Assembly (NCBI GenBank): GCA_016861025.1
Contig: BOKO01000006.1
Location: 1-64,000, forward strand
Length of the DNA stretch: 64,000 nucleotides
Origin: Chloroflexota bacterium
GTDB taxonomy: Bacteria; Chloroflexota; Anaerolineae; Caldilineales; Caldilineaceae
Direction: 5' to 3'
Shown: positions 10,826-18,599 of the stretch, in pieces
How the letters are laid out: each line of letters opens with the position of its first letter
Numbering within the stretch: the first letter of the stretch is position 1
Position numbers and translations under genes: made by a program
Notes under the pieces: model-generated
What the model saw: only the letters and a program-made list of their open reading frames with translations
Database searches by the model: none
Told to the model about the DNA's origin: nothing

Positions 10826-12385
10826 CTACACAGTTCCGGTCAGCAGCTCGGCGGCCAGCGCCAGACCTTCTTCCGGTGTGGCGATCTCGCCTGCTGCCTG
10901 CGCCTCACGCAGTTGCTCCAGCAACGCCCCGATCTGTGGACCAGGCGCCAGCTTAAAATAAGCCATCAACGTGTGACCATCGACCAATGGCTGGCGCGTT
11001 TCCGTCAACCCATTTGGCGCCAACCCAAAAGCTATCAACTCGGCGGCATGGCGCACATAATCAGTCCAGTTTGGCGGCGGCGACGCAGCATAGATTGCCT
11101 GATAGTCTGCCAGGGCAAGCAACACTGTGTCAATTCCCACCTCGCCTTCGACAGCACGCGCCTGGTTGCCAGATGCACTGTCGCGAAAAAACCGGTAGCA
11201 GGCGCGGCGGCTGAGTGGGTCGGCGCCAAACGAAGCGTGCAAGAGGTGCGGACGCATGTGCGCCTGAATCACTGCCCGCATCAACGACGATTCATAGCGG
11301 CTAAACTTGAGTGCTTCCATGCGCTGCTCCGCCAGCCGGGCGCCAATCTCCTCGTGCCCCAAAAATCGATAGCGCACCGCTCCATCGGCGATGCGCTCTG
11401 CCGTACGCGTCGATGGCTTGCCGACATCGTGCCAGAGCGCAAACCAAACCAGCCAATCCGCCTGGCGGCGCTCGGCGGCGGTGGTGTTCAGCAACAGTTG
11501 GCGCAATCTTGGCAAGTACGGCGCCAACGCCGTAGCTATCGTTGCGCCCGCCTCGCTGTCGTTGATCGGCTTCTCGTAGGCAAGCCAATCGCGGAGCGCT
11601 ACAGCATGGCGAACTGCACGCAGCGTATGTTGGAAGACGTCGGCGTCATGCGGCGTGCTCTGCTCCACACCCTCCATTTCCGCCACTTCCGGCAGCAGAA
11701 TGTGCAGGAAACGATATTCCCGCAACATTTCTAGCGCATGTTCAGGTTGCGCCAGCGCCAATATCTTCCACAGTTCGTCGCGCACACGTTCTGGGCTAAC
11801 CAGACGCAGCGCATCGCCGATGCGCAACATCTGCAGCAGCGTGTCATTCTCTATCGTGAAGTCGAGCTGCACCGCCAACCGTATGGCGCGCAACAGACGC
11901 ACCGGATCATCCGCCATGCTCCACGGCGTGACGCGACGCAACCGGCGCGCGGCCAGGTCTTCACGTCCATTCACCAGATCGACCAGTTCGGTCGCAGCGT
12001 TGCGTCGCCAGCGCATCGCCATGGCGTTCACTGTGAAATCGCGCGATTGGAGATCGGCGGCCAACTCGCCTCCACGCATCGCCGCTACATCGCAGACCAA
12101 CGGCGTCTTGCTTGCCGTAAACACAAGCCGCGCCACATCCCGCTCCGCATCGAGCGCGTAATACGCCCACCCCAACCGATCGGCGACGCGACGTGCAACG
12201 CGGTTCGCCTGCTCGACCACAATCACGTCGAGATCGGTCAGCTCTTTGCTACGCCCAAGCAGCGCGTCACGCACAACGCCGCCAACGACGTAAACCGGAT
12301 CGGCCTCGGCGGCCAGTGCGTTCAGCAATGCCTGGAAAGCAGGAAAGGAAGGCGTCCACGCGGTTGTAAGCGAATCCATAGCCAT
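10826..12385 (-). CDS. cca: CCA tRNA nucleotidyltransferase / poly(A) polymerase family with HD domain
   Basis: The 519-residue protein opens with the class II nucleotidyltransferase head, YVVGGVVRDALLGRSKELTDLDVIVV (metal Asp pair in DLD). It continues with RDFTVNAMAMRW, RRVTPWSMADDPVRLLRAIRLAVQLDF and the ERVRDELWKIL neck. The C-terminal half has an HD-type motif, WFALWHDVGKPSTRT, and a helical tail. The enzyme adds or repairs the 3'-CCA of tRNA; the tRNA-Arg in this window lacks an encoded CCA, consistent with a need for it. A TATACT box lies at 12389-12394, so translation may start at the second ATG (12379) on a nearly leaderless message. Confidence 0.88.
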   Translation of the reverse strand: MAMDSLTTAWTPSFPAFQALLNALAAEADPVYVVGGVVRDALLGRSKELTDLDVIVVEQANRVARRVADRLGWAYYALDAERDVARLVFTASKTPLVCDVAAMRGGELAADLQSRDFTVNAMAMRWRRNAATELVDLVNGREDLAARRLRRVTPWSMADDPVRLLRAIRLAVQLDFTIENDTLLQMLRIGDALRLVSPERVRDELWKILALAQPEHALEMLREYRFLHILLPEVAEMEGVEQSTPHDADVFQHTLRAVRHAVALRDWLAYEKPINDSEAGATIATALAPYLPRLRQLLLNTTAAERRQADWLVWFALWHDVGKPSTRTAERIADGAVRYRFLGHEEIGARLAEQRMEALKFSRYESSLMRAVIQAHMRPHLLHASFGADPLSRRACYRFFRDSASGNQARAVEGEVGIDTVLLALADYQAIYAASPPPNWTDYVRHAAELIAFGLAPNGLTETRQPLVDGHTLMAYFKLAPGPQIGALLEQLREAQAAGEIATPEEGLALAAELLTGTV

Positions 12386-12432
12386 TAAAGTATATCACGA
12401 ACGCAGCAGAATAAAGCTTATATCGATGTCTG

Positions 12433-12458
12433 TCGCAGGTCACCGCCTCCGGCGTGAC
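12433..12458 (+). repeat. 26-base dispersed repeat, copy 1
   Basis: The stretch beginning TCGCAGGTCACCGCCTCC and ending GGCGTGAC is matched by 26674-26699 on the opposite strand with two differences. It lies in the gap between the EamA gene and the CCA gene and can itself fold (GTCAC-CGCC with GGCG-TGAC). Confidence 0.55.
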
Positions 12459-12488
12459 ATGGCGACCCATCACACCAAAAGCGTTGAC

Positions 12489-13373
12489 CTACACGCGGGC
12501 GCGATTGACCACGAACACGCCGATCAACACCAACGCTCCGCCGATCAAGTCCTGCACGCCGGGAAATTCGCCAAAGAGCAGCAGCGACACCGCAATCGCC
12601 ACGACCGGGCTGAGCATCAAGATAATGGTGTGGATGCTCATTGGGAAGAGGCGCAGGGTCTTGTAATAGAGCGTGCGACTGATCACAACATCCACCGTGC
12701 CCGCCAGCAACAGCAACAGCCAGGTCTCGCTGTTAGGCCAGTGAAGATGACCACCGCCCAGCGCAAAGAAAAAGAGGAAGATCGTTGTGGACAACAGGCG
12801 AAAGACAAAGAAATCCAGAAAGTTCATGTCATCGCCATAGCGCTTGACGATGGCAGCGTGCAAAGCATAGAAAAATGTTGAGGTCAGAATCAGCAAGGCG
12901 CCCCACTGTGTCACGGCGCCAGGATGAAAGCTGATCGTCACGGCGCCGGTCACAGCCACTACGGCGCCAATGACCTGGACCCGGCTGAGTCGTTCGCGCA
13001 ACCAGAGGACGCTCAATAACAGGCTGAACACGATGCCCGTCTTTCCAAGCATCGACGCCGTGCCTGGATCGATGTAGGCAATGGAAAGATAGCTCAGCAC
13101 GGTGGAGGCTGCAATCAGGAAGCCGATCGAGGCGAAGAACCAGAAATGTGCACGCGCCGGCTGCCAGCGTAGCTCCCGCCGAATCGCTGCGTAAGCGATC
13201 ACCTGCACCGTCGCCACGGCCAGCACCAGAAAAGCTGAGGCGGTCGGATGAATGTGTGGAAGCAAAAGCCGCGCAAAAATGTAATGAAAGCTATCCACAA
13301 TCAACAGTGCAGTGAACAGTGCATAGCTTTGCGCCGTGAAGGCAGGCGATTGAATTTTGATGGTCTGTTGCAT
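12489..13373 (-). CDS. EamA/DMT-family permease
   Basis: The 294-residue protein has about ten hydrophobic segments, as expected for the 10-TMS drug/metabolite transporter superfamily. The two EamA repeats show family features: YLSIAYIDPGTASMLGKTGIVFSLLLSVLWLRERL in the first, and YYKTLRLFPMSIHTIILMLSPVVAIAVSLLLFGEFP in the second. Such permeases move amino acids, nucleosides or other small metabolites. The substrate cannot be read from sequence. It is a single gene, with about 100 bases to the CCA gene upstream of it. Confidence 0.85.
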   Translation of the reverse strand: MQQTIKIQSPAFTAQSYALFTALLIVDSFHYIFARLLLPHIHPTASAFLVLAVATVQVIAYAAIRRELRWQPARAHFWFFASIGFLIAASTVLSYLSIAYIDPGTASMLGKTGIVFSLLLSVLWLRERLSRVQVIGAVVAVTGAVTISFHPGAVTQWGALLILTSTFFYALHAAIVKRYGDDMNFLDFFVFRLLSTTIFLFFFALGGGHLHWPNSETWLLLLLAGTVDVVISRTLYYKTLRLFPMSIHTIILMLSPVVAIAVSLLLFGEFPGVQDLIGGALVLIGVFVVNRARV

Positions 13374-13410
13374 GTCAACTTCTCGTGATTGGCGATGGAG
13401 TTTGACAGAA

Positions 13411-13471
13411 CGTGTTGCGTATTGCGTGCTGCGTCGGGATTATTGACACGAAACACGAAATACGCAACACG
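13411..13471. repeat. Intergenic inverted repeat with dispersed word, copy 2
   Basis: CGTGTTGCGTATT (13411-13423) and AATACGCAACACG (13459-13471) are perfect 13-base inverted arms around a 35-base loop. The left side contains a near-copy (13416-13434) of the word at 6059. It lies between the divergent EamA and aldo/keto reductase genes. Confidence 0.6.
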
Positions 13472-13563
13472 TAATTACGAAACACATACCAACCCATCAG
13501 TCTACCGGATGACTGATTCGCAGAAAAACTGCGTTCTGTCAAAAGTTGTTGTATGATGGGCGC

Positions 13564-14571
13564 ATGAACTATCGAACGGTGGGGCGCAGCGGTCTTAAGG
13601 TGGCGCCATTAGGATTAGGAACTGACAACTTTGCCAATCCGCTGACAGAGCCGGAGGCGTGCTCGCTCCTCGACGCGGCGAGCGCTGGCGGGATCAACTT
13701 GATCGACACCTCGAACAGTTACAGCGGCGGCGAAAGCGAACGCATCATCGGGCGCTGGCTGCATCAGCGACGCAATCGCCATGTCGTCGTGCTGGCGACC
13801 AAAGTGCACTATCCTGTCGGGCCAGGCCCTAACGACCGCGGCAATTCGCGGAGACACATTCTGGCGGCGTGCGAGGATTCGTTGCGCCGTCTGCAGACCG
13901 ACTACATCGATCTCTACCAGCTGCATCGCCCCTCGCCAGAAATTCCGGTTGAGGAAACGCTTTACGCGCTCGACATGCTCGTGCGCGATGGCAAGGTGCG
14001 CTACATCGGCGCGACGACGCATCCGGCGTGGCAGGTGATGGAGGCGTTGATGGTGAGCGAATTGCGCGGTTTTGCGCGCTTTATTTCGGAGCAGCCGCCC
14101 TACAACCTGCTCGACCGTCGCATCGAAAATGAGCTGGTTCCGCTGGCGCTCAAACATGGGCTGGGATTGCTGCCGTGGGGGTCGCTCGCTGCGGGGATGC
14201 TGGCAGGACGTTATCAGGACGCCGCCGCGCCGCCGCCCGATTCACGCGCCGTGCTGCGCGGCGGCATCTACGCCGAACGCGTCACCCCGCGCGCGGTCGA
14301 AGCCGGGAACCGGTTCGCAGCGATGGCCCAGGAGGCAGGCATGTCGCCTGCGCAGCTTGGCTTGCTCTGGGTGAAGGAGCAGCCGGGCGTTACTGCGCCG
14401 CTCTACGGGCCGCGCACCGTTGCACAACTGGCGCACGCGCTACCGATTCTGGAGATGCACCTGAGCGATGATCTGCGTGCAGCGTGCGACGCCATCAATC
14501 CGCCGGGGAGCGCCGTCGCCAACTTCCACAACTCGGCGCCGTGGATGAAGATGCGCATCCCCGCAAAATAA
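13564..14571 (+). CDS. Aldo/keto reductase
   Basis: The 335-residue protein is a TIM-barrel aldo/keto reductase: MNYRTVGRSGLKVAPLGLG, then the catalytic tetrad in DTSNSYSGGESERIIG (Asp, Tyr), LATKVHYP (Lys) and LYQLHRPSPEIP (His). It continues with RYIGATTHPAWQV, SEQPPYNLLDRRIENELVP and LPWGSLAAGMLAGRY. These enzymes reduce carbonyls with NADPH; the substrate is unknown. A TATGAT box at 13552-13557 ends six bases before the ATG and no ribosome-binding site is seen, so the message may be leaderless. The phosphotriesterase-like gene follows by 26 bases and is likely in the same operon. Confidence 0.9.
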   Translation: MNYRTVGRSGLKVAPLGLGTDNFANPLTEPEACSLLDAASAGGINLIDTSNSYSGGESERIIGRWLHQRRNRHVVVLATKVHYPVGPGPNDRGNSRRHILAACEDSLRRLQTDYIDLYQLHRPSPEIPVEETLYALDMLVRDGKVRYIGATTHPAWQVMEALMVSELRGFARFISEQPPYNLLDRRIENELVPLALKHGLGLLPWGSLAAGMLAGRYQDAAAPPPDSRAVLRGGIYAERVTPRAVEAGNRFAAMAQEAGMSPAQLGLLWVKEQPGVTAPLYGPRTVAQLAHALPILEMHLSDDLRAACDAINPPGSAVANFHNSAPWMKMRIPAK

Positions 14572-14597
14572 CGAACAACTGAATGAAAGGATTGCAA

Positions 14598-15518
14598 ATG
14601 AAAACGCTATGGACAACGCACGGCGCGCTCGGCGAAACCGATGTCGAGATGATCCTGCCGCACGAACATATCTTTGTTGATCTAGGCCCAATTGAGGCGG
14701 AGAGCTATCGCAACGCCGCCGCCGATGAGGTGGTCGCCGTGATGACGCCCTACCTGGAGGCGGCGCGGGCGGCGGGCGTGACTGCGCTGGTGGAGTGCAC
14801 GCCCGAAGGCGTCGGTCGCCGCGTCGACATTGTCAAGGCGGTGGCGGACGCCGCCGATTTTCCGGTCGTCGTTGCGACGGGCATCTACCGTGAACCGTGG
14901 GTTCCCGCTTGGGCGCACGCCGCTAGCGAGGATGAACTGAAAGCATGGATGGTGCGCGAGCTGAGCGAGCAGGTCGGGAACACCGGCGTGCGCGCCGCCT
15001 GGATCAAGCTGAGCGCCGGCGACGACGGCATCACACCAGTCGAGGCAAAAATTCTGCGCGCCGCCGCGCGCGCCGGTTGCGAAACGAATGCATTGATAGG
15101 CAGCCACACGATCCGCGGGCAGGTCGTGCGCCACCAACTCGACATTCTCGAAGCTGCGGGCTATCGCGCCGATCGGTTCGTGTGGATTCACACACAAGCT
15201 GATCCGGACTTTGCGTTGCACGTGGAGATGGCGCGACGCGGTTGCTGGCTCGAGTACGATGCTATCGGCAGCGAGTGGCGCAGCGACGAATGGTTCGTCG
15301 AACACATCCACCGCGTGTTGGACGCAGGGTTTGGCAAGCAACTGCTGTTGAGTCACGACCGCGGCTGGTACGATCCGTCCAAGCCGCACGGCGGGACGCA
15401 GCTTCCTTACACCTACTTGAGCGAGACGTTTCTGCCCAAGCTGCGTGCGTCCGGCGTGGATGACGCCACAATCCGACAGTTGACCGTCCACAATCCATGG
15501 AATGCGTTTGCACGGTAG
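14598..15518 (+). CDS. Phosphotriesterase-family metal hydrolase
   Basis: The 306-residue protein belongs to the phosphotriesterase (amidohydrolase) family. It has the metal-binding HEH in ILPHEHIFVDLG near the start, a Lys in AAWIKLSAG that would be carboxylated, His in GSHTIRG and in WIHTQADPDF, and Asp in LLSHDRGW near the C-terminus. Members hydrolyse lactones, phosphotriesters or sugar lactones. Family position cannot be refined by eye. The ATG at 14598 is chosen because GAAAGGA lies 6 bases upstream; an in-frame ATG at 14583 is less well placed. It sits 26 bases after the aldo/keto reductase gene, suggesting a joint carbonyl/lactone conversion. Confidence 0.85.
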   Translation: MKTLWTTHGALGETDVEMILPHEHIFVDLGPIEAESYRNAAADEVVAVMTPYLEAARAAGVTALVECTPEGVGRRVDIVKAVADAADFPVVVATGIYREPWVPAWAHAASEDELKAWMVRELSEQVGNTGVRAAWIKLSAGDDGITPVEAKILRAAARAGCETNALIGSHTIRGQVVRHQLDILEAAGYRADRFVWIHTQADPDFALHVEMARRGCWLEYDAIGSEWRSDEWFVEHIHRVLDAGFGKQLLLSHDRGWYDPSKPHGGTQLPYTYLSETFLPKLRASGVDDATIRQLTVHNPWNAFAR

Positions 15519-15564
15519 TTTTTTTGCATAAAAATGTGACAAGGAACCCACGATTCTGGACAAC

Positions 15565-15593
15565 TTGCAGGGCGAAAACGACACGCATATACT
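15565..15593 (+). promoter_or_regulatory. Predicted promoter of the haloperoxidase-like gene
   Basis: TTGCAG (15565-15570) and TATACT (15588-15593) are 17 bases apart. The expected transcription start is at about 15600, exactly at an in-frame ATG, so either a leaderless start or a 90-base leader ending at the ATG at 15690 is possible. Confidence 0.55.
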
Positions 15594-15623
15594 ATCGACA
15601 TGAGCATTGCAAACCTACATCGT

Positions 15624-15679
15624 AAGCGCCCGTACGCCTCGCTCTGCCTGGCTGAAACAATACGAGTATACGGGCGCTT
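15624..15679. repeat. Inverted repeat in the leader of the haloperoxidase-like gene
   Basis: AAGCGCCCGTA (15624-15634) and TACGGGCGCTT (15669-15679) pair perfectly over 11 bases with a 34-base loop and are followed by TT. It lies between the predicted transcription start and the preferred start codon, so it could act as an attenuator or simply code for the N-terminus if translation begins at 15600. Confidence 0.5.
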
Positions 15680-15689
15680 TTCCTTGCAC

Positions 15690-17069
15690 ATGACTCGCAA
15701 TTCAACGCCACGACGGATGACCGGTCGCCAGCAACTTGGTGTAGCCGCCCTGCTTGTCATCCTCTTTGCGATGTTGCCGATGCACCGCAGCGCGCAAGCA
15801 TATCGGCCTTCTATAGTCCCCGCCGACGATCACCGCGTGGCGACGGCGTGGTTCACCTTGCTGGAGGAGTTGATGCGGCAGGCGCCCGGCTATTCACCAC
15901 CGGTCGCCGCGCGCGCAATTGGCTATGTCAGCGTCACGCTGTACGAAGCAATCTATCCAGGCGTGCCAGGCGGTCGCTCGCTGGTTGGGCGGCTCAACGA
16001 GCTGACGTGGACGCCGCCGCCTGATGATGCAGCCTATCACTGGCCCCTCGTCGCCAACAGCGCGCTGGCGTCGATTCAGCGGCGGCTTTTTGCCCATGCC
16101 GGCGAGTCGGCGCGTCGCTCGATCGATCTGTTGGAAGAAAGCATCCGCACACGCTATGAACACGACGTCACACCGGACACACTGCACAGGTCGATTCGCC
16201 GCGGGCGGGATGTAGCCGCGGCAATCTTCGAGTGGTCGAAACATGACGGCGGCCACGAAGGTTATTTCTACAACAACCCACGCACCTATCGACCGCCGCA
16301 AGGAGAAGGTTTGTGGGTCCCTACGCCGCCCAACTACTACCGTGCACTTCAGCCAACGTGGGGCGCCAACCGACGTTTTGTACTGCCTGACGCCGAGGCG
16401 TGTGCGTTGCCGCCGCCGCCCGTCTACTCGACCGATCCGGCGTCGCCGTTCTATGCCGAGGCATGGGAAGTCTACACGACCGTCAAGAATCTTTCACCCG
16501 CACAGCGCGAGACGGCGCTCTACTGGGCTGACGATCCGGTGTTGACTGCCACACCGCCAGGTCACTCGCTCGCCATTGGCACGCAGCTTTTGCGGCAGGA
16601 AAACGCCACGCTTGCCCGCGCTGCCGATGTCTATTTGCGGCTCGGCGTGGCGATTGCTGACGCGTTCATCGTCTGCTGGCGCGACAAATATGTCTACAAT
16701 CTCCTACGCCCGATCACCTATATCCGCGATGTGATCGACCCGGATTGGAACGCCATGTCGATCACCGACCCGCTGATTACGCCGCCATTCCCAGAATATC
16801 CGTCAGGGCATTCGACCGAAGCGGGCGCAATGGCGACGGTGCTCACCGCGCTCTTCGGCGATGGCTACACCTTCACCGATCATAGTACAGAGCGGCTCGG
16901 CTTCGCCCCACGCACGTATGACTCATTCTGGGCGGCGGCAGAGGAAGCCGCTGTGTCGCGGCTCTATGGCGGCATCCATTTTCGCTCGGCAAATGAGAAT
17001 GGCCTGGCACAAGGCAGATGCGTCGGTGAAGCCGTGCTTGCGAAGCTAGGAACAGGCTCGACTGACTGA
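15690..17069 (+). CDS. Secreted vanadium-dependent haloperoxidase-like PAP2 protein
   Basis: The 459-residue protein has a signal peptide (residues 1-35, ending SAQA). A helical PAP2 domain in the C-terminal half has the phosphate/vanadate-binding signatures CWRDKYVYNLLRP, PPFPEYPSGHSTEAGA and SRLYGGIHFRSANENG. Vanadium haloperoxidases oxidise halides with peroxide, and PAP2 phosphatases use the same site; most bacterial members of this long form are uncharacterised. The frame extends upstream to 15600, but the signal peptide is better placed from 15690. The stop codon lies inside a 13-base tandem repeat. Confidence 0.85.
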   Translation: MTRNSTPRRMTGRQQLGVAALLVILFAMLPMHRSAQAYRPSIVPADDHRVATAWFTLLEELMRQAPGYSPPVAARAIGYVSVTLYEAIYPGVPGGRSLVGRLNELTWTPPPDDAAYHWPLVANSALASIQRRLFAHAGESARRSIDLLEESIRTRYEHDVTPDTLHRSIRRGRDVAAAIFEWSKHDGGHEGYFYNNPRTYRPPQGEGLWVPTPPNYYRALQPTWGANRRFVLPDAEACALPPPPVYSTDPASPFYAEAWEVYTTVKNLSPAQRETALYWADDPVLTATPPGHSLAIGTQLLRQENATLARAADVYLRLGVAIADAFIVCWRDKYVYNLLRPITYIRDVIDPDWNAMSITDPLITPPFPEYPSGHSTEAGAMATVLTALFGDGYTFTDHSTERLGFAPRTYDSFWAAAEEAAVSRLYGGIHFRSANENGLAQGRCVGEAVLAKLGTGSTD

Positions 17070-17107
17070 ATCGACTGACTGAATCGACTGACTGAATCGA
17101 CTGACTA
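17058..17107. repeat. 13-base tandem repeat spanning the haloperoxidase stop codon
   Basis: The unit TCGACTGACTGAA occurs at 17058-17070, 17071-17083 and 17084-17096, followed by 11 bases of a fourth copy. The first unit contains the TGA stop of the upstream gene. Confidence 0.9.
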
Positions 17108-17142
17108 TTGTCATGAGCATCTTTACAGCGAGGCGAGCTGAC

Positions 17143-17190
17143 CGCACGGACACGATATATCGCACGGACACGATATATTCTGTCCGTACG
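17143..17190. repeat. 18-base tandem duplication plus inverted arm
   Basis: CGCACGGACACGATATAT is present twice in direct tandem (17143-17160, 17161-17178). TGTCCGTACG (17181-17190) is an inverted near-copy of CGCACGGACA, making a hairpin followed by CACCAAAAAA. It lies between two converging genes. Confidence 0.85.
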
Positions 17191-17216
17191 CACCAAAAAA
17201 TTGAGACAGATTACAG

Positions 17217-18599
17217 TCACGCCTTCACAGAGTGTAGCAACACCCGCAGCATAATCTCCGGTGCAAAGAGGCTGGCGATCGGCTTGACCAGTTGATTGAC
17301 ATCGTTGAACGCTAGGCGCACGCGTTGATCGTCGGCAAGTGCACTCAACACCTTGTCGATGTACCAACGGCCAAAGCGCTCCGCCGGACCATTGCTGCGC
17401 TCGCCGCCAATAGTTTCGGGCCATTCGAGATCGGCGCCGGTCGCCAACAACCAGGCGCCCTTTGTCACTTTACCAAAGGCGATTTCGGCGCGCTTCGCCA
17501 CGCCATCTAGCTGGCCGCTGCTGCGACGAATTTCATCGGCGAGCGCCATCGCTGACATCGCCGCCACGGTCATCCCTTGCCCATATATGGGGTTGAAGCC
17601 ACAGAAGGCGTCGCCTAACACGACGAAACGGTCGGGCCAACGCTCTAGACGTTCGTAGTGACGCCAGCGGCTATCGGTGCCGCGGTAACCGATCGGCTTG
17701 CTGATTGGTTCGGCGGAGCGCACAGCCGTGTAGAATTCTGGCCCCAGACTTTGTGCAAATTCATCAAAGCCAGCTTCGTCGGTCGGGGGATAGTCTTTGT
17801 TGGCGCCAGCCATCATCACCACCCAAACGCCATTTTCTTCCGGGAAGATCAGCCCGCCGCGCGGCATGTGTGGTGGAGTTGCGGTCAAGAGCATCATGCG
17901 CCAGTCAGCCTGGAAATTCTTCGGCTGGCGATAACGTCGCGTGACGTAACCGAGGAACGAATCGATTACACTCTCCTGCGGCGCCGTATAGCCAAGCGAT
18001 TCCAACCACGTCGGCGTCGGCGAACGGCGCCCCAACGCATCGACCACCAGGTCGGCGGCAAGCGACTCTATAGTTGCCGCCTCGTTCTCTTGCGCCTGCC
18101 TTCGCCTGAAATGCACCCCGCTCACTCGCAAACGCTGCTCATCAGCCTCCAGCCCTACGACTTCGACGCCCTCCACGAAGCGAATCCGCGCATGTTTGCG
18201 CAGCCGCCGCCGCATAGTCGCTTCAAGAAGAAGACGGCTGCAACTCACCAACCACTGGCCCGACTTAAATTGTGGCAGCCAGCGCCCGCGCGTGCGCACC
18301 TTCACATCCCAGGTTGCATCAAAGGGAACAGCGCCAGCGGCAATCAATTCTTCTTCCATGCCGGGGAAAAGTTCATTCAGAAGTTGCAGACCTCGGCGCA
18401 GCAGAATGTGATATTGTCGCGATTGCGGCGCGCCGGGGCGCGCTTCCGCACCATCGGGTAGATGGTCGCGCTCCAACACCAACACCTGTTCAAAATGATC
18501 CGCCAGCACGCGCGCCGTCCATAACCCTGCCATACTGGCGCCCATCACGATCGCTCGAGAGCGAATATCATTGCGCATAAAGTGCAGATCCTGTTTCAT
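17217..18599 (-). CDS. FAD-dependent oxidoreductase/monooxygenase
   Basis: The 460-residue protein has an N-terminal dinucleotide-binding fold, AIVMGASMAGLWTARVLADHFEQVLVLERD (a G-x-S-x-A-G variant of GxGxxG). Near residue 320-345 it has the second FAD motif of aromatic-hydroxylase type proteins, WPDRFVVLGDAFCGFNPIYGQGMTVA. It resembles geranylgeranyl-reductase/squalene-epoxidase-like FAD proteins of unknown substrate. Its ATG overlaps the stop of the secreted protease gene by 4 bases, so the two are co-translated, an odd pairing of a cytosolic redox enzyme with an exported protease. Confidence 0.8.
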   Translation of the reverse strand: MKQDLHFMRNDIRSRAIVMGASMAGLWTARVLADHFEQVLVLERDHLPDGAEARPGAPQSRQYHILLRRGLQLLNELFPGMEEELIAAGAVPFDATWDVKVRTRGRWLPQFKSGQWLVSCSRLLLEATMRRRLRKHARIRFVEGVEVVGLEADEQRLRVSGVHFRRRQAQENEAATIESLAADLVVDALGRRSPTPTWLESLGYTAPQESVIDSFLGYVTRRYRQPKNFQADWRMMLLTATPPHMPRGGLIFPEENGVWVVMMAGANKDYPPTDEAGFDEFAQSLGPEFYTAVRSAEPISKPIGYRGTDSRWRHYERLERWPDRFVVLGDAFCGFNPIYGQGMTVAAMSAMALADEIRRSSGQLDGVAKRAEIAFGKVTKGAWLLATGADLEWPETIGGERSNGPAERFGRWYIDKVLSALADDQRVRLAFNDVNQLVKPIASLFAPEIMLRVLLHSVKA

